DNA of 62,982 nucleotides from Virgibacillus salarius (GCF_039521925.1 NZ_BAAACY010000020.1:1-62982); one strand, 5' to 3'. Positions 1 to 8,795 are shown, counted from the stretch's first letter. Made by a program: numbers and translations. The notes: generated from the sequence alone by a model not told the origin.

Positions 1-16
1 CACTATATTTAGCCAC

Positions 17-62
17 AAAAACCCCCCCTGAAATTAGATTTTTTACTCTAACTTCAGGGGGT
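17..62 (-). terminator. Rho-independent terminator (minus strand)
   Basis: A C-rich and G-rich arm pair around a loop of about 8 nt (arms CCCCCTGAA.TTAGA and TCTAA.TTCAGGGGG). Read on the minus strand the hairpin is followed by a run of five T. It would end minus-strand transcripts leaving the M20/RpiR gene pair, with repeat B1 transcribed in between. Confidence 0.7.
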
Positions 63-97
63 CGGTACCTGATTAGTTGAAATGTTCGTTTTTTGCA

Positions 98-309
98 CAG
101 AATCATTCATTTAGCACCTGAAATAAGCGAGACTCCGGCGGGAACAGCACGAGACCGAAGATCCACTTGGCAACGTGTTTTTCTTTACCGAGTTAGCTGT
201 GGCCGTGCCCGCGGAAAGCGCGTATGTTTTCACGGTGCGGCGATGATACTCCTATTGATAACATGATTATTCGTATTTTAAGTAAAGAAGTTGTGTTTTG
301 TCCCAGCCT
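98..309 (+). repeat. Repeat B, copy 1 (about 212 bp)
   Basis: Nearly identical to the copy at 5039-5246 (roughly 95% by eye, a dozen differences). It contains internally complementary GC-rich segments and ends in the GTTTTGTCCCAG motif often seen in Bacillaceae intergenic repeats. No open frame. With copy 2 it brackets the four-gene cassette at 316-4918 in direct orientation. Confidence 0.85.
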
Positions 310-315
310 TAAGGT

Positions 316-1437
316 TTAATGCTGATATACTTTCTTGATCGCTTCAAACAAGATGTGAACCCCATTCATTAACGCATCCTTATTAAAGGTCATATAAGGG
401 TGATGAAGACCAGGGGATAAATCACAGCCTAAGCCAAGCATCGTCGCTTTTAGCTCTGGTCTTTTTATTGTATAAAAGTGGAAATCATCTCCGCCTGGTG
501 TTACTAGTGGTGGATCTACGTTTTCAGTACCGAGTACTTTTTTGATTGCTTCTCTCATAATAGAAGTAGCCTGTTCATTTGTTCTTGCAGCTGCAATACC
601 TTCTGTACTTGTTAATTTAATTTCTACATCATATAAATTTTTCATTGCTTCAAAAATATTTAGTACTTTATTGTCAAGTTCATCCATAATTTCATTTGAT
701 TGCGCCCGCATATCCAGTGAAAATGAAGCATTCCCTGGAATTATATTTGAACTCTTTCCACCTGCTTGGAAATTTGTCATTTTAACAGAATGGGGAACTC
801 TTGGGTCCAAATGAATTTTACTTAAAAGATTAACAATTTGTGCACCGACCTCAATCGCATTAATATTTAAATGTGGCCTTGCTCCATGGGCATCATGTCC
901 TCTTATTTCTGCACTGTACATCTTTGTTGCTCCATGAACGATTACTGGGGTAGCATTTCCCATTTTACATTCTTGCTGAGGGCGAAGATGAACACCAAAT
1001 AGATATTCAACATTATCAACAGCACCTTTTTCTACCATCTTCAATGCTCCAGCACCTTTTTCCTCAGCAGGTTGAAAGATAAATCTTATTGCAATTTGTT
1101 TATGCAGCTCAGGTGACTGCTGTAGCTTCCATAGTAAACCTAATACCATTGCCATGTGGGCATCATGTCCACATGAATGATTGGCTTGGAAGCTGCCGTC
1201 AACTTCTTGCCAAAGAGCATCAATATCTGCACGAACAGCTACAATCGGCAAATTATCTTTAAAGTTTCCATATTCACCTACTACCCCAGTATGATCTACG
1301 AATGTGTTAACATTGCACCCATTTTCTTTTAAGATATTAGCAATATACTTTGTTGTTTCCACCTCTTCCCAGCTTATTTCTGCATGTTGATGTAAATAGT
1401 TAAATGTATCTTTAACCTGTTTTTCTAAGTCTTTCAT
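316..1437 (-). CDS. M20D-family amidohydrolase (aminoacylase-type)
   Basis: Cytoplasmic zinc-type amidohydrolase expected to remove an acyl group from an N-acyl amino acid. The family metal-site motif HSCGHDAHM lies near residue 90, with EEKGAG, GVHLRP and a C-terminal HHPYM; length (373 aa from this start) is normal for M20D and there is no signal peptide. I start at the ATG at 1437, four bases after the regulator's stop region and about nine bases after GGAG; the ATG five codons upstream (1452) overlaps that Shine-Dalgarno. It is co-transcribed with the RpiR regulator and divergent from a carrier and an N-acylamino-acid racemase-like enzyme, which supports acyl-amino-acid catabolism. The exact acyl and amino-acid groups cannot be told from sequence. 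Confidence 0.9.
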   Translation of the reverse strand: MKDLEKQVKDTFNYLHQHAEISWEEVETTKYIANILKENGCNVNTFVDHTGVVGEYGNFKDNLPIVAVRADIDALWQEVDGSFQANHSCGHDAHMAMVLGLLWKLQQSPELHKQIAIRFIFQPAEEKGAGALKMVEKGAVDNVEYLFGVHLRPQQECKMGNATPVIVHGATKMYSAEIRGHDAHGARPHLNINAIEVGAQIVNLLSKIHLDPRVPHSVKMTNFQAGGKSSNIIPGNASFSLDMRAQSNEIMDELDNKVLNIFEAMKNLYDVEIKLTSTEGIAAARTNEQATSIMREAIKKVLGTENVDPPLVTPGGDDFHFYTIKRPELKATMLGLGCDLSPGLHHPYMTFNKDALMNGVHILFEAIKKVYQH

Positions 1438-1438
1438 G

Positions 1439-2257
1439 TTAATCTTCTCCATCCTTTATAAAGTATTTATAAGTTGATTTAATTTTCCCTCTCTTTTCTA
1501 CACGTTCCACGACTTCAAATAATAAAGCGTTAACAATTGCTATGGTAACAGGTCCTTTACTGAATAACGTATTTTGACTAACTGAAATAAGAATGGTTAT
1601 ATCTGCATGTTCCACAACCGGTGAAACTCTAGAATCGGTTATTGCAATGACTTTAATACCTTTCTCCTTTGCTTCTTCTGCTAGGCGTATGGTATCAATG
1701 GCATATCTGTAAAATGAGAAAACAATGATACAAGATTTAACAGGTAATAGATCAAGCAAACCAGCATCCGTCTCCGGTCTATATAGGTCGGCATTTCCTA
1801 AAATATAATTTAAATTAAAGTAAAACCAATGCGCAAATGTAAAGGAGTGGTGGTAACCAGCAACGACAACTTTTTCGCTATTAATAATCGCTTCGATAAT
1901 CTTTTCCATGTCATCAATGGCAATCTTCTCCATATTATTTTGCAGTATGCTTATGTCCTTTAGCATACTTTCGACATAATAGTTGCTCATTTCCTGTAGT
2001 TTTTCATCGGATTGTTGTTTGACCTCTAATAAGTGTTTTCTTACATCCTTTTGCAGAGAACTATAACCACTATAACCAATCGAATGACAGAAGCGAATAA
2101 CCATTGTTTCACTAACACTAATTATTTCTCCTACTCTTTTGGCTGGGTGAATGGCAAATACCATAGGATCAGAGAGTAAAGCATCGGCGACTTTCTTTAG
2201 ACCCTTTGTAAGGTTCGAAAATTCTAATTCTGTTTTTCTTACATAACTAGCCGTCAA
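1439..2257 (-). CDS. MurR/RpiR-family transcriptional regulator
   Basis: 272 aa with an N-terminal RpiR helix-turn-helix (residues about 1-75, containing VSETMVIRFCHSIGYSGY) and a C-terminal SIS domain (about 115-240, starting KVVVAGYHHS). SIS domains usually bind phosphosugars but in this family also other small effectors. Start is TTG at 2257, preceded by GAAGGTG. It is transcribed divergently from the yfcC-like carrier with about 120 bp between, and lies directly upstream of the M20 amidohydrolase, so it probably controls both arms of the cassette. The effector is unknown; an N-acyl amino acid or its product is an inference from context. Confidence 0.9.
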   Translation of the reverse strand: MTASYVRKTELEFSNLTKGLKKVADALLSDPMVFAIHPAKRVGEIISVSETMVIRFCHSIGYSGYSSLQKDVRKHLLEVKQQSDEKLQEMSNYYVESMLKDISILQNNMEKIAIDDMEKIIEAIINSEKVVVAGYHHSFTFAHWFYFNLNYILGNADLYRPETDAGLLDLLPVKSCIIVFSFYRYAIDTIRLAEEAKEKGIKVIAITDSRVSPVVEHADITILISVSQNTLFSKGPVTIAIVNALLFEVVERVEKRGKIKSTYKYFIKDGED

Positions 2258-2300
2258 AAGAATTCACCTTCTTTTTTTAAAGTTTTTCCAATATTTTATA

Positions 2301-2329
2301 TTGCAATAAATTATATCCTTTATTATAAT
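2301..2329 (+). promoter_or_regulatory. SigA-type promoter of the yfcC-like/racemase operon
   Basis: TTGCAA, 17 bp spacer, TATAAT, ending 46 bp before the carrier start. An imperfect inverted repeat AATAAA/TTTATT lies inside the spacer and could be part of an operator for the divergent RpiR regulator; that part is inference. Confidence 0.6.
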
Positions 2330-2375
2330 ACAATGCAAGTTGATAATATTTTGAAAATTAAAAAGGAGGGAAATA

Positions 2376-3794
2376 ATGAAAAAATCTACTAATAAGTTAA
2401 AAAGCACAAAGAGAAAGCTAGGACTTCCAGATGCGTATGTTATTTTATTTGCAATCTTAATTATTGCAGCTGTAGCGACATACCTTATACCAGCAGGTAC
2501 ATTTGACAGAGAGACTGTCAATGATATTACAACTGTAATACCTGATAGCTATCAACAAAGCGAACAACAACCAGCATCATTTATTCAAATATTTACAGCA
2601 ATCCAACAGGGTATGATCGATTCAGCGGGGTTAATTTTTCTTGTGCTTATTATTGGCGGAGCTTTTGCGGTAATTGAATACACAGGTGCGATTGATGCGT
2701 TAATTATGAAGACGATTAATCAGACAAAGGATAAGGAATATCTATTAATTATTATTGTATGTAGTCTATTTTCTATTTTTGGTGCTTTAGGTATTATCGT
2801 AAATGCAGTTATTGCGTTTATCCCAATAGGGATTATTTTAGCCCGTTCTATGAAGTTGGATGCCGTAGTCGGTGTCTCCATTATCTATCTTGGAGCATAT
2901 GCAGGGTTTAATACCGCTTTTCTTGATCCATTAACTACTGGAATGGCCCAGCAGATTGCCCAAGTACCATTGTTTTCTGGTATTGGTTTTCGGGTGCTAA
3001 TTTATTTAACGGTACTTGCTTCGACAATAGGTTATATATGGTGGTATGCTAGTCGTGTCAAAAAAGACCCAATGCAGAGTGTACTTGGCGGAAACCGCTT
3101 TCCAAAATATGATGAAAAAAGTGTAGATGCTGCCCCATCTAAATTAACAGGTATACATAAATTGGTTTTATTATGGCTCGCATTGGGGATTGGAATATAT
3201 ATTTTTGGAGTGTTTCAGTATGCCTGGTCGTTGAATCAGATGGCCGCTATGTTTATTATTATAGCGATTGGTACAGCAATTATTGCCAGAATTAACCCAA
3301 ATGAATTGGTAGTACAGTTTTTTAATGGTTGTAAAGGACTGGTATACGGAGCATTAATTATTGGAATGGCAAGATCAATTGTAGTAATTCTAGAGAATGG
3401 ACAAATTTTAGACACTATTGTTCAAGGAATGGCAACAGTTATGGAACCATTTACGAGCGTCATCGGTGCTATTGTCATGTTCTTCGCGAATTTTCTTTTT
3501 AATATTATCGTATCATCTGGAAGTGGACAGGCCGTTATTGTTATGCCGATTATGACGCCACTTGCAGATATTATGGAAATACCCCGACAAGTAGCTGTTC
3601 AAGCTTATAAAATGGGGGATGGATTTTCAAATGTGATCACCCCAATTTCTGGTATCTTAATGGCTAACTTGGCAATTGCAGGTGTATCGTGGGTGAAATG
3701 GATTAAATTTGTGTTACCTTTAGTAGTCATTTGGTGTGTTATTGGAATTGTTTATTTAACCATAGCTGTTATGATTGGATGGGGACCAATATAA
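2376..3794 (+). CDS. YfcC-family carrier (DcuC/ArcD-like superfamily)
   Basis: 472-aa polytopic membrane protein with about 11-12 hydrophobic segments, beginning at residue about 20 (LPDAYVILFAILIIAAVATYL, then IPAGTF, the family signature). The repeated GxxGxxxN type half-repeats and a C-terminal segment around GDGFSNVITPISG match the YfcC/C4-dicarboxylate carrier-like family, whose members move dicarboxylates, arginine/ornithine or acylated amino acids. RBS AAGGAGGG precedes the ATG. The racemase follows by 17 bp, so both are one transcript; context suggests it imports N-acyl amino acids, which is inference. Confidence 0.85.
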   Translation: MKKSTNKLKSTKRKLGLPDAYVILFAILIIAAVATYLIPAGTFDRETVNDITTVIPDSYQQSEQQPASFIQIFTAIQQGMIDSAGLIFLVLIIGGAFAVIEYTGAIDALIMKTINQTKDKEYLLIIIVCSLFSIFGALGIIVNAVIAFIPIGIILARSMKLDAVVGVSIIYLGAYAGFNTAFLDPLTTGMAQQIAQVPLFSGIGFRVLIYLTVLASTIGYIWWYASRVKKDPMQSVLGGNRFPKYDEKSVDAAPSKLTGIHKLVLLWLALGIGIYIFGVFQYAWSLNQMAAMFIIIAIGTAIIARINPNELVVQFFNGCKGLVYGALIIGMARSIVVILENGQILDTIVQGMATVMEPFTSVIGAIVMFFANFLFNIIVSSGSGQAVIVMPIMTPLADIMEIPRQVAVQAYKMGDGFSNVITPISGILMANLAIAGVSWVKWIKFVLPLVVIWCVIGIVYLTIAVMIGWGPI

Positions 3795-3811
3795 AAAGGA
3801 GTGAATTTTAG

Positions 3812-4918
3812 ATGAGAATAAATGAAGTAGTTTTATATAAGATGCAAATGCAAATGAAAAATCCATTTACCACTAGTTTTGGAACGGAGCAGAATAGAGA
3901 ATTTTTGTTGGTTGAAGTAAAAGGCGATGATGGAATATCAGGCTGGGGAGAAGGGGTTACATCTGAACGGCCCTTATATAGCGAGGAATTCACATTACAA
4001 AGTTGGTATATGCTAGAGAAGTTTCTTATTCCGCTTGTTGTTAATCAAGAAATTACTCATCCGGATGATCTTCAAGAATTGTTTAAGCCGTATAAGCGTA
4101 ATCATATGGCCAAGTCTGCGTTAGAAGGGGCAGTATGGGATTTATATGCGAAGCAATGTGGTGAATCATTAGCTACAAGTCTTGGAGGCACGAAGAAACG
4201 TATTGAAGTTGGAATTAGTTTGGGGATTGAAGATAGTTATGAAAAACTAATTCAAGCAATTCAAGAGAAAGTGGATGAAGGCTATAAGCGAATTAAAATA
4301 AAGATTAAACCAGGAAAAGATATAGAGGTTTTGCGAGAGGTAAGAAAACATTTCCCTAATATCCCATTAATGGTAGATGCAAACTCTGCATATACGTTAG
4401 ACGATATCAACCTATTAAAAGCACTGGATGAATTTAATTTAATGATGATTGAGCAGCCACTAACAGCTGGCGATCTAATTGACCATGCAAAATTACAAAA
4501 ACAAATTAATACACCAATTTGTTTGGATGAAAGTATCCATTCGTTTGAGGATGCTCGCCAAGCAATTGAATTAGGCAGCTGTAAAATAATTAATTTAAAA
4601 ATAGGTCGTGTAGGTGGATTAACAGCATCGAAACGAATTCATGATTTATGTGAAAATGCAGGAATCCCATTGTGGTGCGGTGGAATGCTGGAATCAGGTG
4701 TCGGACGTGCGCATAATATAGCGGTTGCAGCATTAGCTAATTTTACACTTCCTGGAGATACAGCATCATCATCTAGGTATTGGGAAAAGGATATTATCCA
4801 ACCAGAAGTTGTAGCAAAAAATGGTGTCTTGACTGTTCAGGACGCTATAGGAATTGGTTATGAAGTGGATCGAAATGAAGTGAAAAAGCATACGGTAGCA
4901 AAAAAGGTTTTTAGCTAG
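3812..4918 (+). CDS. N-acylamino-acid racemase / o-succinylbenzoate synthase-like enzyme
   Basis: Enolase-superfamily (muconate lactonizing subgroup) enzyme of 368 aa. Catalytic residues are in place: the KxK pair K162/K164, metal ligands D189, E214 and D239 (in DANSAY, IEQPL, CLDES), and K263 in NLKIGRVGG. Length and residue spacing fit NSAR/OSBS proteins related to Amycolatopsis NAAAR. No other menaquinone gene is nearby, whereas an M20 acylase and a carrier are, so racemisation of N-acyl (for example N-succinyl) amino acids is more likely than menaquinone synthesis. Start ATG follows AAAGGAG. A terminator lies 70 bp downstream. Confidence 0.85.
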   Translation: MRINEVVLYKMQMQMKNPFTTSFGTEQNREFLLVEVKGDDGISGWGEGVTSERPLYSEEFTLQSWYMLEKFLIPLVVNQEITHPDDLQELFKPYKRNHMAKSALEGAVWDLYAKQCGESLATSLGGTKKRIEVGISLGIEDSYEKLIQAIQEKVDEGYKRIKIKIKPGKDIEVLREVRKHFPNIPLMVDANSAYTLDDINLLKALDEFNLMMIEQPLTAGDLIDHAKLQKQINTPICLDESIHSFEDARQAIELGSCKIINLKIGRVGGLTASKRIHDLCENAGIPLWCGGMLESGVGRAHNIAVAALANFTLPGDTASSSRYWEKDIIQPEVVAKNGVLTVQDAIGIGYEVDRNEVKKHTVAKKVFS

Positions 4919-4988
4919 ATTTACAAAAAAGGGGTACAAACCCTGTAGAATAAAAAAGAGACTGAGACAAAAGAATGAAGAAACAATA

Positions 4989-5035
4989 AAAAACGACAAG
5001 ATAATTAGTTTAAATTAATTATCTTGTCGTTTTTT
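4989..5035 (+). terminator. Rho-independent terminator
   Basis: Perfect hairpin, arms AACGACAAGATAATTA and TAATTATCTTGTCGTT, followed by six T; preceded by six A, so it may work in both directions. It closes the carrier/racemase transcript. Confidence 0.9.
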
Positions 5036-5038
5036 GAT

Positions 5039-5246
5039 CAGAATCATTCATTTAGCACCTGAAATAAGCGAGACTCCGGCGGGAACAGCACGAGTCCGAA
5101 GATCCACTTGGTAACGTGTTTTTCTTTACCAAGTTAGCTGAGGCCGTGCCCGGAAAGCGCGTATAATTTCACGGTGCGGCGATGATACTCCTATTGATAA
5201 CATGATTATTCGTATTTTGAGTAAAGAAGGTGTTTTGTCCCAGTCT
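5039..5246 (+). repeat. Repeat B, copy 2
   Basis: Direct repeat of 98-309, differing at about a dozen positions including two 2-base gaps. It follows a terminator just as copy 1 follows the terminator at 17-62. Confidence 0.85.
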
Positions 5247-5308
5247 ATGTTTTTTTCCTGAATGCCTTAGCGCTTTATGTTAATCTCAAACTAGAAAGAG
5301 GTAAGCAA

Positions 5309-5515
5309 ATGAATAATATAAATTTTGAAATTAATGTTTTTCATTAATAATGATACAAAAAAATAGCATTCATTTCAAACGATTACGAAGAAATACATGC
5401 TATTTTGGAAGTAGAAGAAAATCAAGAATTTCAAATATATCCAAGTTGGAATGTGAATTTCTCAATCAATAAAAACGAAATTATAATTGAACTAAATTAT
5501 CAAAAAGAAGACTAA
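5309..5515 (+). pseudogene. Small acidic protein gene, frameshifted
   Basis: An ATG with a good RBS (AGAAAGAGG) opens a frame MNNINFEINVF; one extra base near 5342 shifts it into a stop. Skipping one base restores a frame of about 57 more codons (INNDTKKIAFISND ... LNYQKED) ending at 5515. Without the shift the product would be about 69 aa, acidic, with no membrane segment. I do not recognise the family. It is isolated between repeats. Confidence 0.5.
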
Positions 5516-5688
5516 AAATTTTTTTACCTAAGGATTAAGAAAAGTCCATTAAGGATTCCTTTATTATTATCGGGAAAGGTCCTGCTGTCGTCTTTTCCGG
5601 TTCCTTTTGATATGGAATTCAAATTTTCTTTCTGTTATTTGCAAAGAATCCTCTCTATCAGCTTTCCTAGCTACTTTTTTTCATAGTT

Positions 5689-6062
5689 TAGGAAATTAAA
5701 AAATTAGCCCATGTGGACAAATACGGGAGTGTTGAGCCACGTCCAGCTCTAGCGCCCAGAAACTCAAACTCACCGTGACTCCTCTATCTCCGTTGACTCG
5801 CTTCAGACGCTACGTTTCTAATCGGGTGCTTGCGCTTTTGTTCTAAGTTAAGAAAGTATAAAATCAGTGCAATGACTGCGTTAAGCGAAGTAGTTATTTT
5901 GAAATGTTTGATGTATATTGGCAATGCTCCGACTAATTACTTCGCTTTCCACGGGCACGGCCTCAACTAACTTTGCAAGAAAGAACACGTTGCAAAGTGG
6001 ATTTTCGGCTCGCGCTAATCCCGCAGGAGTCTACGTAATTCGTCTCCGCTATGAGAAGGTGC
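5689..6062. repeat. Composite repeat C (+) joined to repeat B (reverse)
   Basis: The first about 190 bp (from TAGGAAATTA through CGGGTGCTTGCGCTTTTGTTC) is repeat C; the rest, from about 5905, is a reverse-oriented repeat B. The same C-then-B join occurs at 62629-62982, so this is one composite unit and not chance adjacency. No coding capacity. Confidence 0.8.
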
Positions 6063-6189
6063 ACCAATTCTTGTCATAAGAAATAGGTTGACTTTTTTTA
6101 CAATGGGTAAAGTGAAAATCGCTATCCGTGAGTATAAAAGCAGCTGTGTTACTTCATGCTAGCGTTGTAGAGCCTGATAATAGCGAAGG

Positions 6190-6300
6190 CCGGCCACTTC
6201 AACTCCTGTGGGAAATGTTTGACCTGAATATCCACTTTTTTGAGCGGGTTTTGCTAAAAAAGTTAGCTGAAGGACAAACCCCACGGAAAGGGAAGTGGGC
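6190..6300 (+). repeat. Diverged repeat B copy
   Basis: The stretch from ACTCCTGTGGGAAATG to CCCCACGGAAAGGGAAG aligns over about 100 bp with the core of repeat B (98-309), including the ATCCACTT and GTTAGCTG blocks. It sits in an open frame at 6128-6343 that I take to be fortuitous. Confidence 0.55.
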
Positions 6301-6324
6301 AGCCGGAGTGGTGGTCAAGCAAGC

Positions 6325-6351
6325 AGTAGCTATTATTCCATAATAGCTACT
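6325..6351. other. Perfect inverted repeat
   Basis: Arms AGTAGCTATTA and TAATAGCTACT around TTCCA; no T-run follows, so it is not an obvious terminator. The remaining 6352-6595 region upstream of nos shows no convincing gene; a 63-codon open frame at 6375-6566 lacks a proper RBS. Confidence 0.5.
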
Positions 6352-6595
6352 AGAGGAAGCGTAAATCTGAGCATTTGGTGATAAGGACTGAGCGAATTTT
6401 GCTCCGTTTTTTTAATTTCCTCTCATATCATGTCAAATTAATCTTTCGCTTGTTTCCCTTAAAAGATATATGGAGAAAAGGTTTTGCTTACATTAGAAAT
6501 GATACACATTTTAAATGGATTGTTCCTACTTTGTCACACAAAATAGATAGAGATTTGGTAGACTGAATAGAGACAAAAGTCGGAGGCATACGGAA

Positions 6596-7690
6596 ATGAA
6601 TAAACTAAAACTTTGGGAAGAAGCAGAGGCTTATCTTACACAGTATCATCAGGAATTAGAGACAGCATTTACCGATTTTAAAAACAGGTGTGAGGCGGTA
6701 AAACGAGAAATAGATGTGTATGGTACGTACCAACATACTTATGACGAGCTTATGTACGGTGCTAAATTGGCTTGGCGTAATTCCAATCGTTGTATTGGCC
6801 GCTTATTTTGGGAACGAATGGACGTCATTGATGCAAGAAAGGCAACAACAAATGAAGAAGTGTTTGCTTATCTTATTGACCATATAAAGAAAGCAACGAA
6901 CGGTGGTAAAGTTAAACCAATGATTACCATTTTTCAACCCGAGGTGATTCAATCCGGAGCTAGTCCAGTAAAGATTTGGAATCATCAGCTGCTGCGGTAT
7001 GCAGGCTATGAAACGGATGAAGGAATTGTTGGAGATCCTGCTTCAATAGAGTTTACCAAGGTATGCCAAAAGCTAGGCTGGGAAGGGAAAGGTACACATT
7101 TTGATTTGTTACCATTGGTAGTTCAAGTGAACGATCAACCTCCAAAGTGGCAGGAAATCCCAGATGATGTAGTTATTGAGGTACCTATCCAGCATCCAAC
7201 CATTGACATCTTTGCTGGAAGAGAAGTTAAATGGTATGCAGTTCCTATTATTTCTGATATGCGTTTGGAGATCGGTGGTTTAAGCTATGTGGCTTCACCT
7301 TTCAATGGTTGGTATATGGGTACTGAAATTGGTGCAAGAAATTTTGCAGATGAAGATCGTTATAATTTTCTTCCGCTTGTTGCAAGTCAATTGGGGTTAA
7401 ATACAAAGCACTTAAGTACATTATGGAAAGATCGTGCACTGGTAGAATTAAATGCTGCTATTCTTTCGTCCTATAAAAAAGCAGGTGTTTCGATTGTCGA
7501 TCATCATACAGCGGCGAAGCAATTTGAAATATTTGAGAAGCAAGAAGCTAAACATGGAAGAAGCGTGACTGGTAAATGGGCATGGCTTATTCCTCCACTG
7601 TCACCTGCAACTACACATATTTTTCATAAACCATACGATAATACAACAAAGAAACCTAACTATTTTTACCAAGACAGGTTTTGGGAATAA
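6596..7690 (+). CDS. nos: Nitric oxide synthase, oxygenase only
   Basis: 364-aa bacterial NOS heme domain; makes NO from L-arginine using electrons from unspecific flavodoxin-type reductases. The heme-ligand motif RNSNRCIGR gives Cys66, the substrate-binding FNGWYMGTEIGARNF block is near residues 235-250, and the C-terminal KWAWLIPPLSPATTHIF block is intact. As in Bacillus proteins there is no zinc hook, no calmodulin segment and no reductase domain. RBS GGAGG precedes the ATG. It appears to be a single-gene transcript with its own terminator. Known roles in Bacillaceae are protection against oxidative stress and antibiotics; the role here is not shown by the sequence. Confidence 0.97.
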   Translation: MNKLKLWEEAEAYLTQYHQELETAFTDFKNRCEAVKREIDVYGTYQHTYDELMYGAKLAWRNSNRCIGRLFWERMDVIDARKATTNEEVFAYLIDHIKKATNGGKVKPMITIFQPEVIQSGASPVKIWNHQLLRYAGYETDEGIVGDPASIEFTKVCQKLGWEGKGTHFDLLPLVVQVNDQPPKWQEIPDDVVIEVPIQHPTIDIFAGREVKWYAVPIISDMRLEIGGLSYVASPFNGWYMGTEIGARNFADEDRYNFLPLVASQLGLNTKHLSTLWKDRALVELNAAILSSYKKAGVSIVDHHTAAKQFEIFEKQEAKHGRSVTGKWAWLIPPLSPATTHIFHKPYDNTTKKPNYFYQDRFWE

Positions 7691-7695
7691 GTGTA

Positions 7696-7738
7696 AAAGG
7701 CATCCGGATTATCAGCTAGAATTTGGATGCTTTTTTTT
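7696..7738 (+). terminator. Rho-independent terminator of nos
   Basis: Arms AGGCATCCGGAT and ATTTGGATGCTT followed by eight T, five bases after the nos stop. Confidence 0.9.
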
Positions 7739-7916
7739 CCTTGCTAATGATTCATAAACTTTAACGTGTGATCCAATTAACATCGTTATTTACTACCCTT
7801 TTATTGGAAACTTCATTCATAATCTTTTATACCCCTGCTAGATAGTTTTTCCTAAAGATGAAACATGTTATAATCAAACACACTGCAAAAATACCGATTT
7901 AAGGGGACGGACAACT

Positions 7917-8759
7917 TTGAATACATTTACCGTGAAAAAAGTTCTTAATAATAATGTATTAATTGCCTTAGACCAGCGTCAATCAGAAGTAGTGTTAATT
8001 GGAAATGGTATCGGTTTTCACCATAAAAAGAAACAAAAGATTGATGCAAAAGCAGTTGAAAAGTTATTTGTCCTGCGAAATGAAAAAGAGCAGGAGCAAT
8101 ATAAAAAACTGCTCCCAAACATCGATGAGAATCTGCTGCAATCGATTATCCAAGCGATCGGTATGATTCGGAATAGGGCGAATGAGATGCTGAATGAAGC
8201 TGTACATGTTGCGCTAACTGATCATATTCTTTTTGCAGTAAATCGGTTGAAGAAGGGATTAGAAATTAAAAATCCGTTTCTTTCTGAAACGAAAGTACTT
8301 TATCCTTTTGAATATGAAATTGCTTCCGAAATAGTTGAATTTATTAATCACCGTCTCCAAATTAATTTGCCAGCAGGTGAAATAGGTTTTATTGCATTAC
8401 ATGTGCATAGTGCCATTTCAGATAAGAACCTATCCGAGGTTAATAAATATTCGCAATTAGTAACCCAGTTAATTGATATGATAGAAGATCAATTAAAGAT
8501 TACGATAGATCGTGAAGGTATAGAATATATTAGGCTTGTAAGGCATATTCGCTATACAATTGAGAGAGTTTTAAAAGGTGAGGCCATCGAAGAGCCTGAA
8601 AAAATTGCTTCTCTATTGAAAAAAGAGTACCCTACATGCTATAATCTTGCTTGGAAGCTTGTTAAAATTATGCAGCAAACAATGAAAAAACCAGTATATG
8701 AAGCGGAAGCTGTGTATTTAACGATGCATTTGCAACGCTTATATCAAAAATATGAATAA
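7917..8759 (+). CDS. glcT: BglG-family transcription antiterminator GlcT
   Basis: 280 aa: N-terminal CAT RNA-binding domain (about 1-58, VKKVLNNNVLIALD and NGIGFHHKK), then PRD1 (about 70-170) and PRD2 (about 175-280) with conserved histidines. PRDs are phosphorylated by HPr/EII to gate RNA binding. Start is TTG at 7917 after AAGGGGACGG. It lies directly upstream of ptsG, with a RAT overlapping a terminator between them, which is the B. subtilis glcT-ptsG arrangement and fixes the identity. Confidence 0.95.
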   Translation: MNTFTVKKVLNNNVLIALDQRQSEVVLIGNGIGFHHKKKQKIDAKAVEKLFVLRNEKEQEQYKKLLPNIDENLLQSIIQAIGMIRNRANEMLNEAVHVALTDHILFAVNRLKKGLEIKNPFLSETKVLYPFEYEIASEIVEFINHRLQINLPAGEIGFIALHVHSAISDKNLSEVNKYSQLVTQLIDMIEDQLKITIDREGIEYIRLVRHIRYTIERVLKGEAIEEPEKIASLLKKEYPTCYNLAWKLVKIMQQTMKKPVYEAEAVYLTMHLQRLYQKYE

Positions 8760-8766
8760 AACTTTT

Positions 8767-8795
8767 ACGTGTTACTGATACGATCAGGCATGAGT
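8767..8795 (+). promoter_or_regulatory. RAT site (GlcT target)
   Basis: The segment starting ACGTGTTACTGAT and ending GGCATGAGT forms a short hairpin (CTGAT/ATCAG) and matches the B. subtilis ptsG RAT as I remember it. Its 3' end GGCATGAG is also the 5' arm of the following terminator, so GlcT binding would prevent termination. Confidence 0.85.

Noticed and set aside
3812..4918. menC (menaquinone o-succinylbenzoate synthase)
   Set aside because: The family does not separate OSBS from NSAR by motif, but no men genes are nearby and an acylase and a carrier are.
6128..6343. 71-codon open frame upstream of nos
   Set aside because: It coincides with a diverged repeat B copy and has no Shine-Dalgarno; composition is not protein-like.
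6375..6566. 63-codon open frame upstream of nos
   Set aside because: No RBS before the start and no recognisable family; ends just before the nos RBS.
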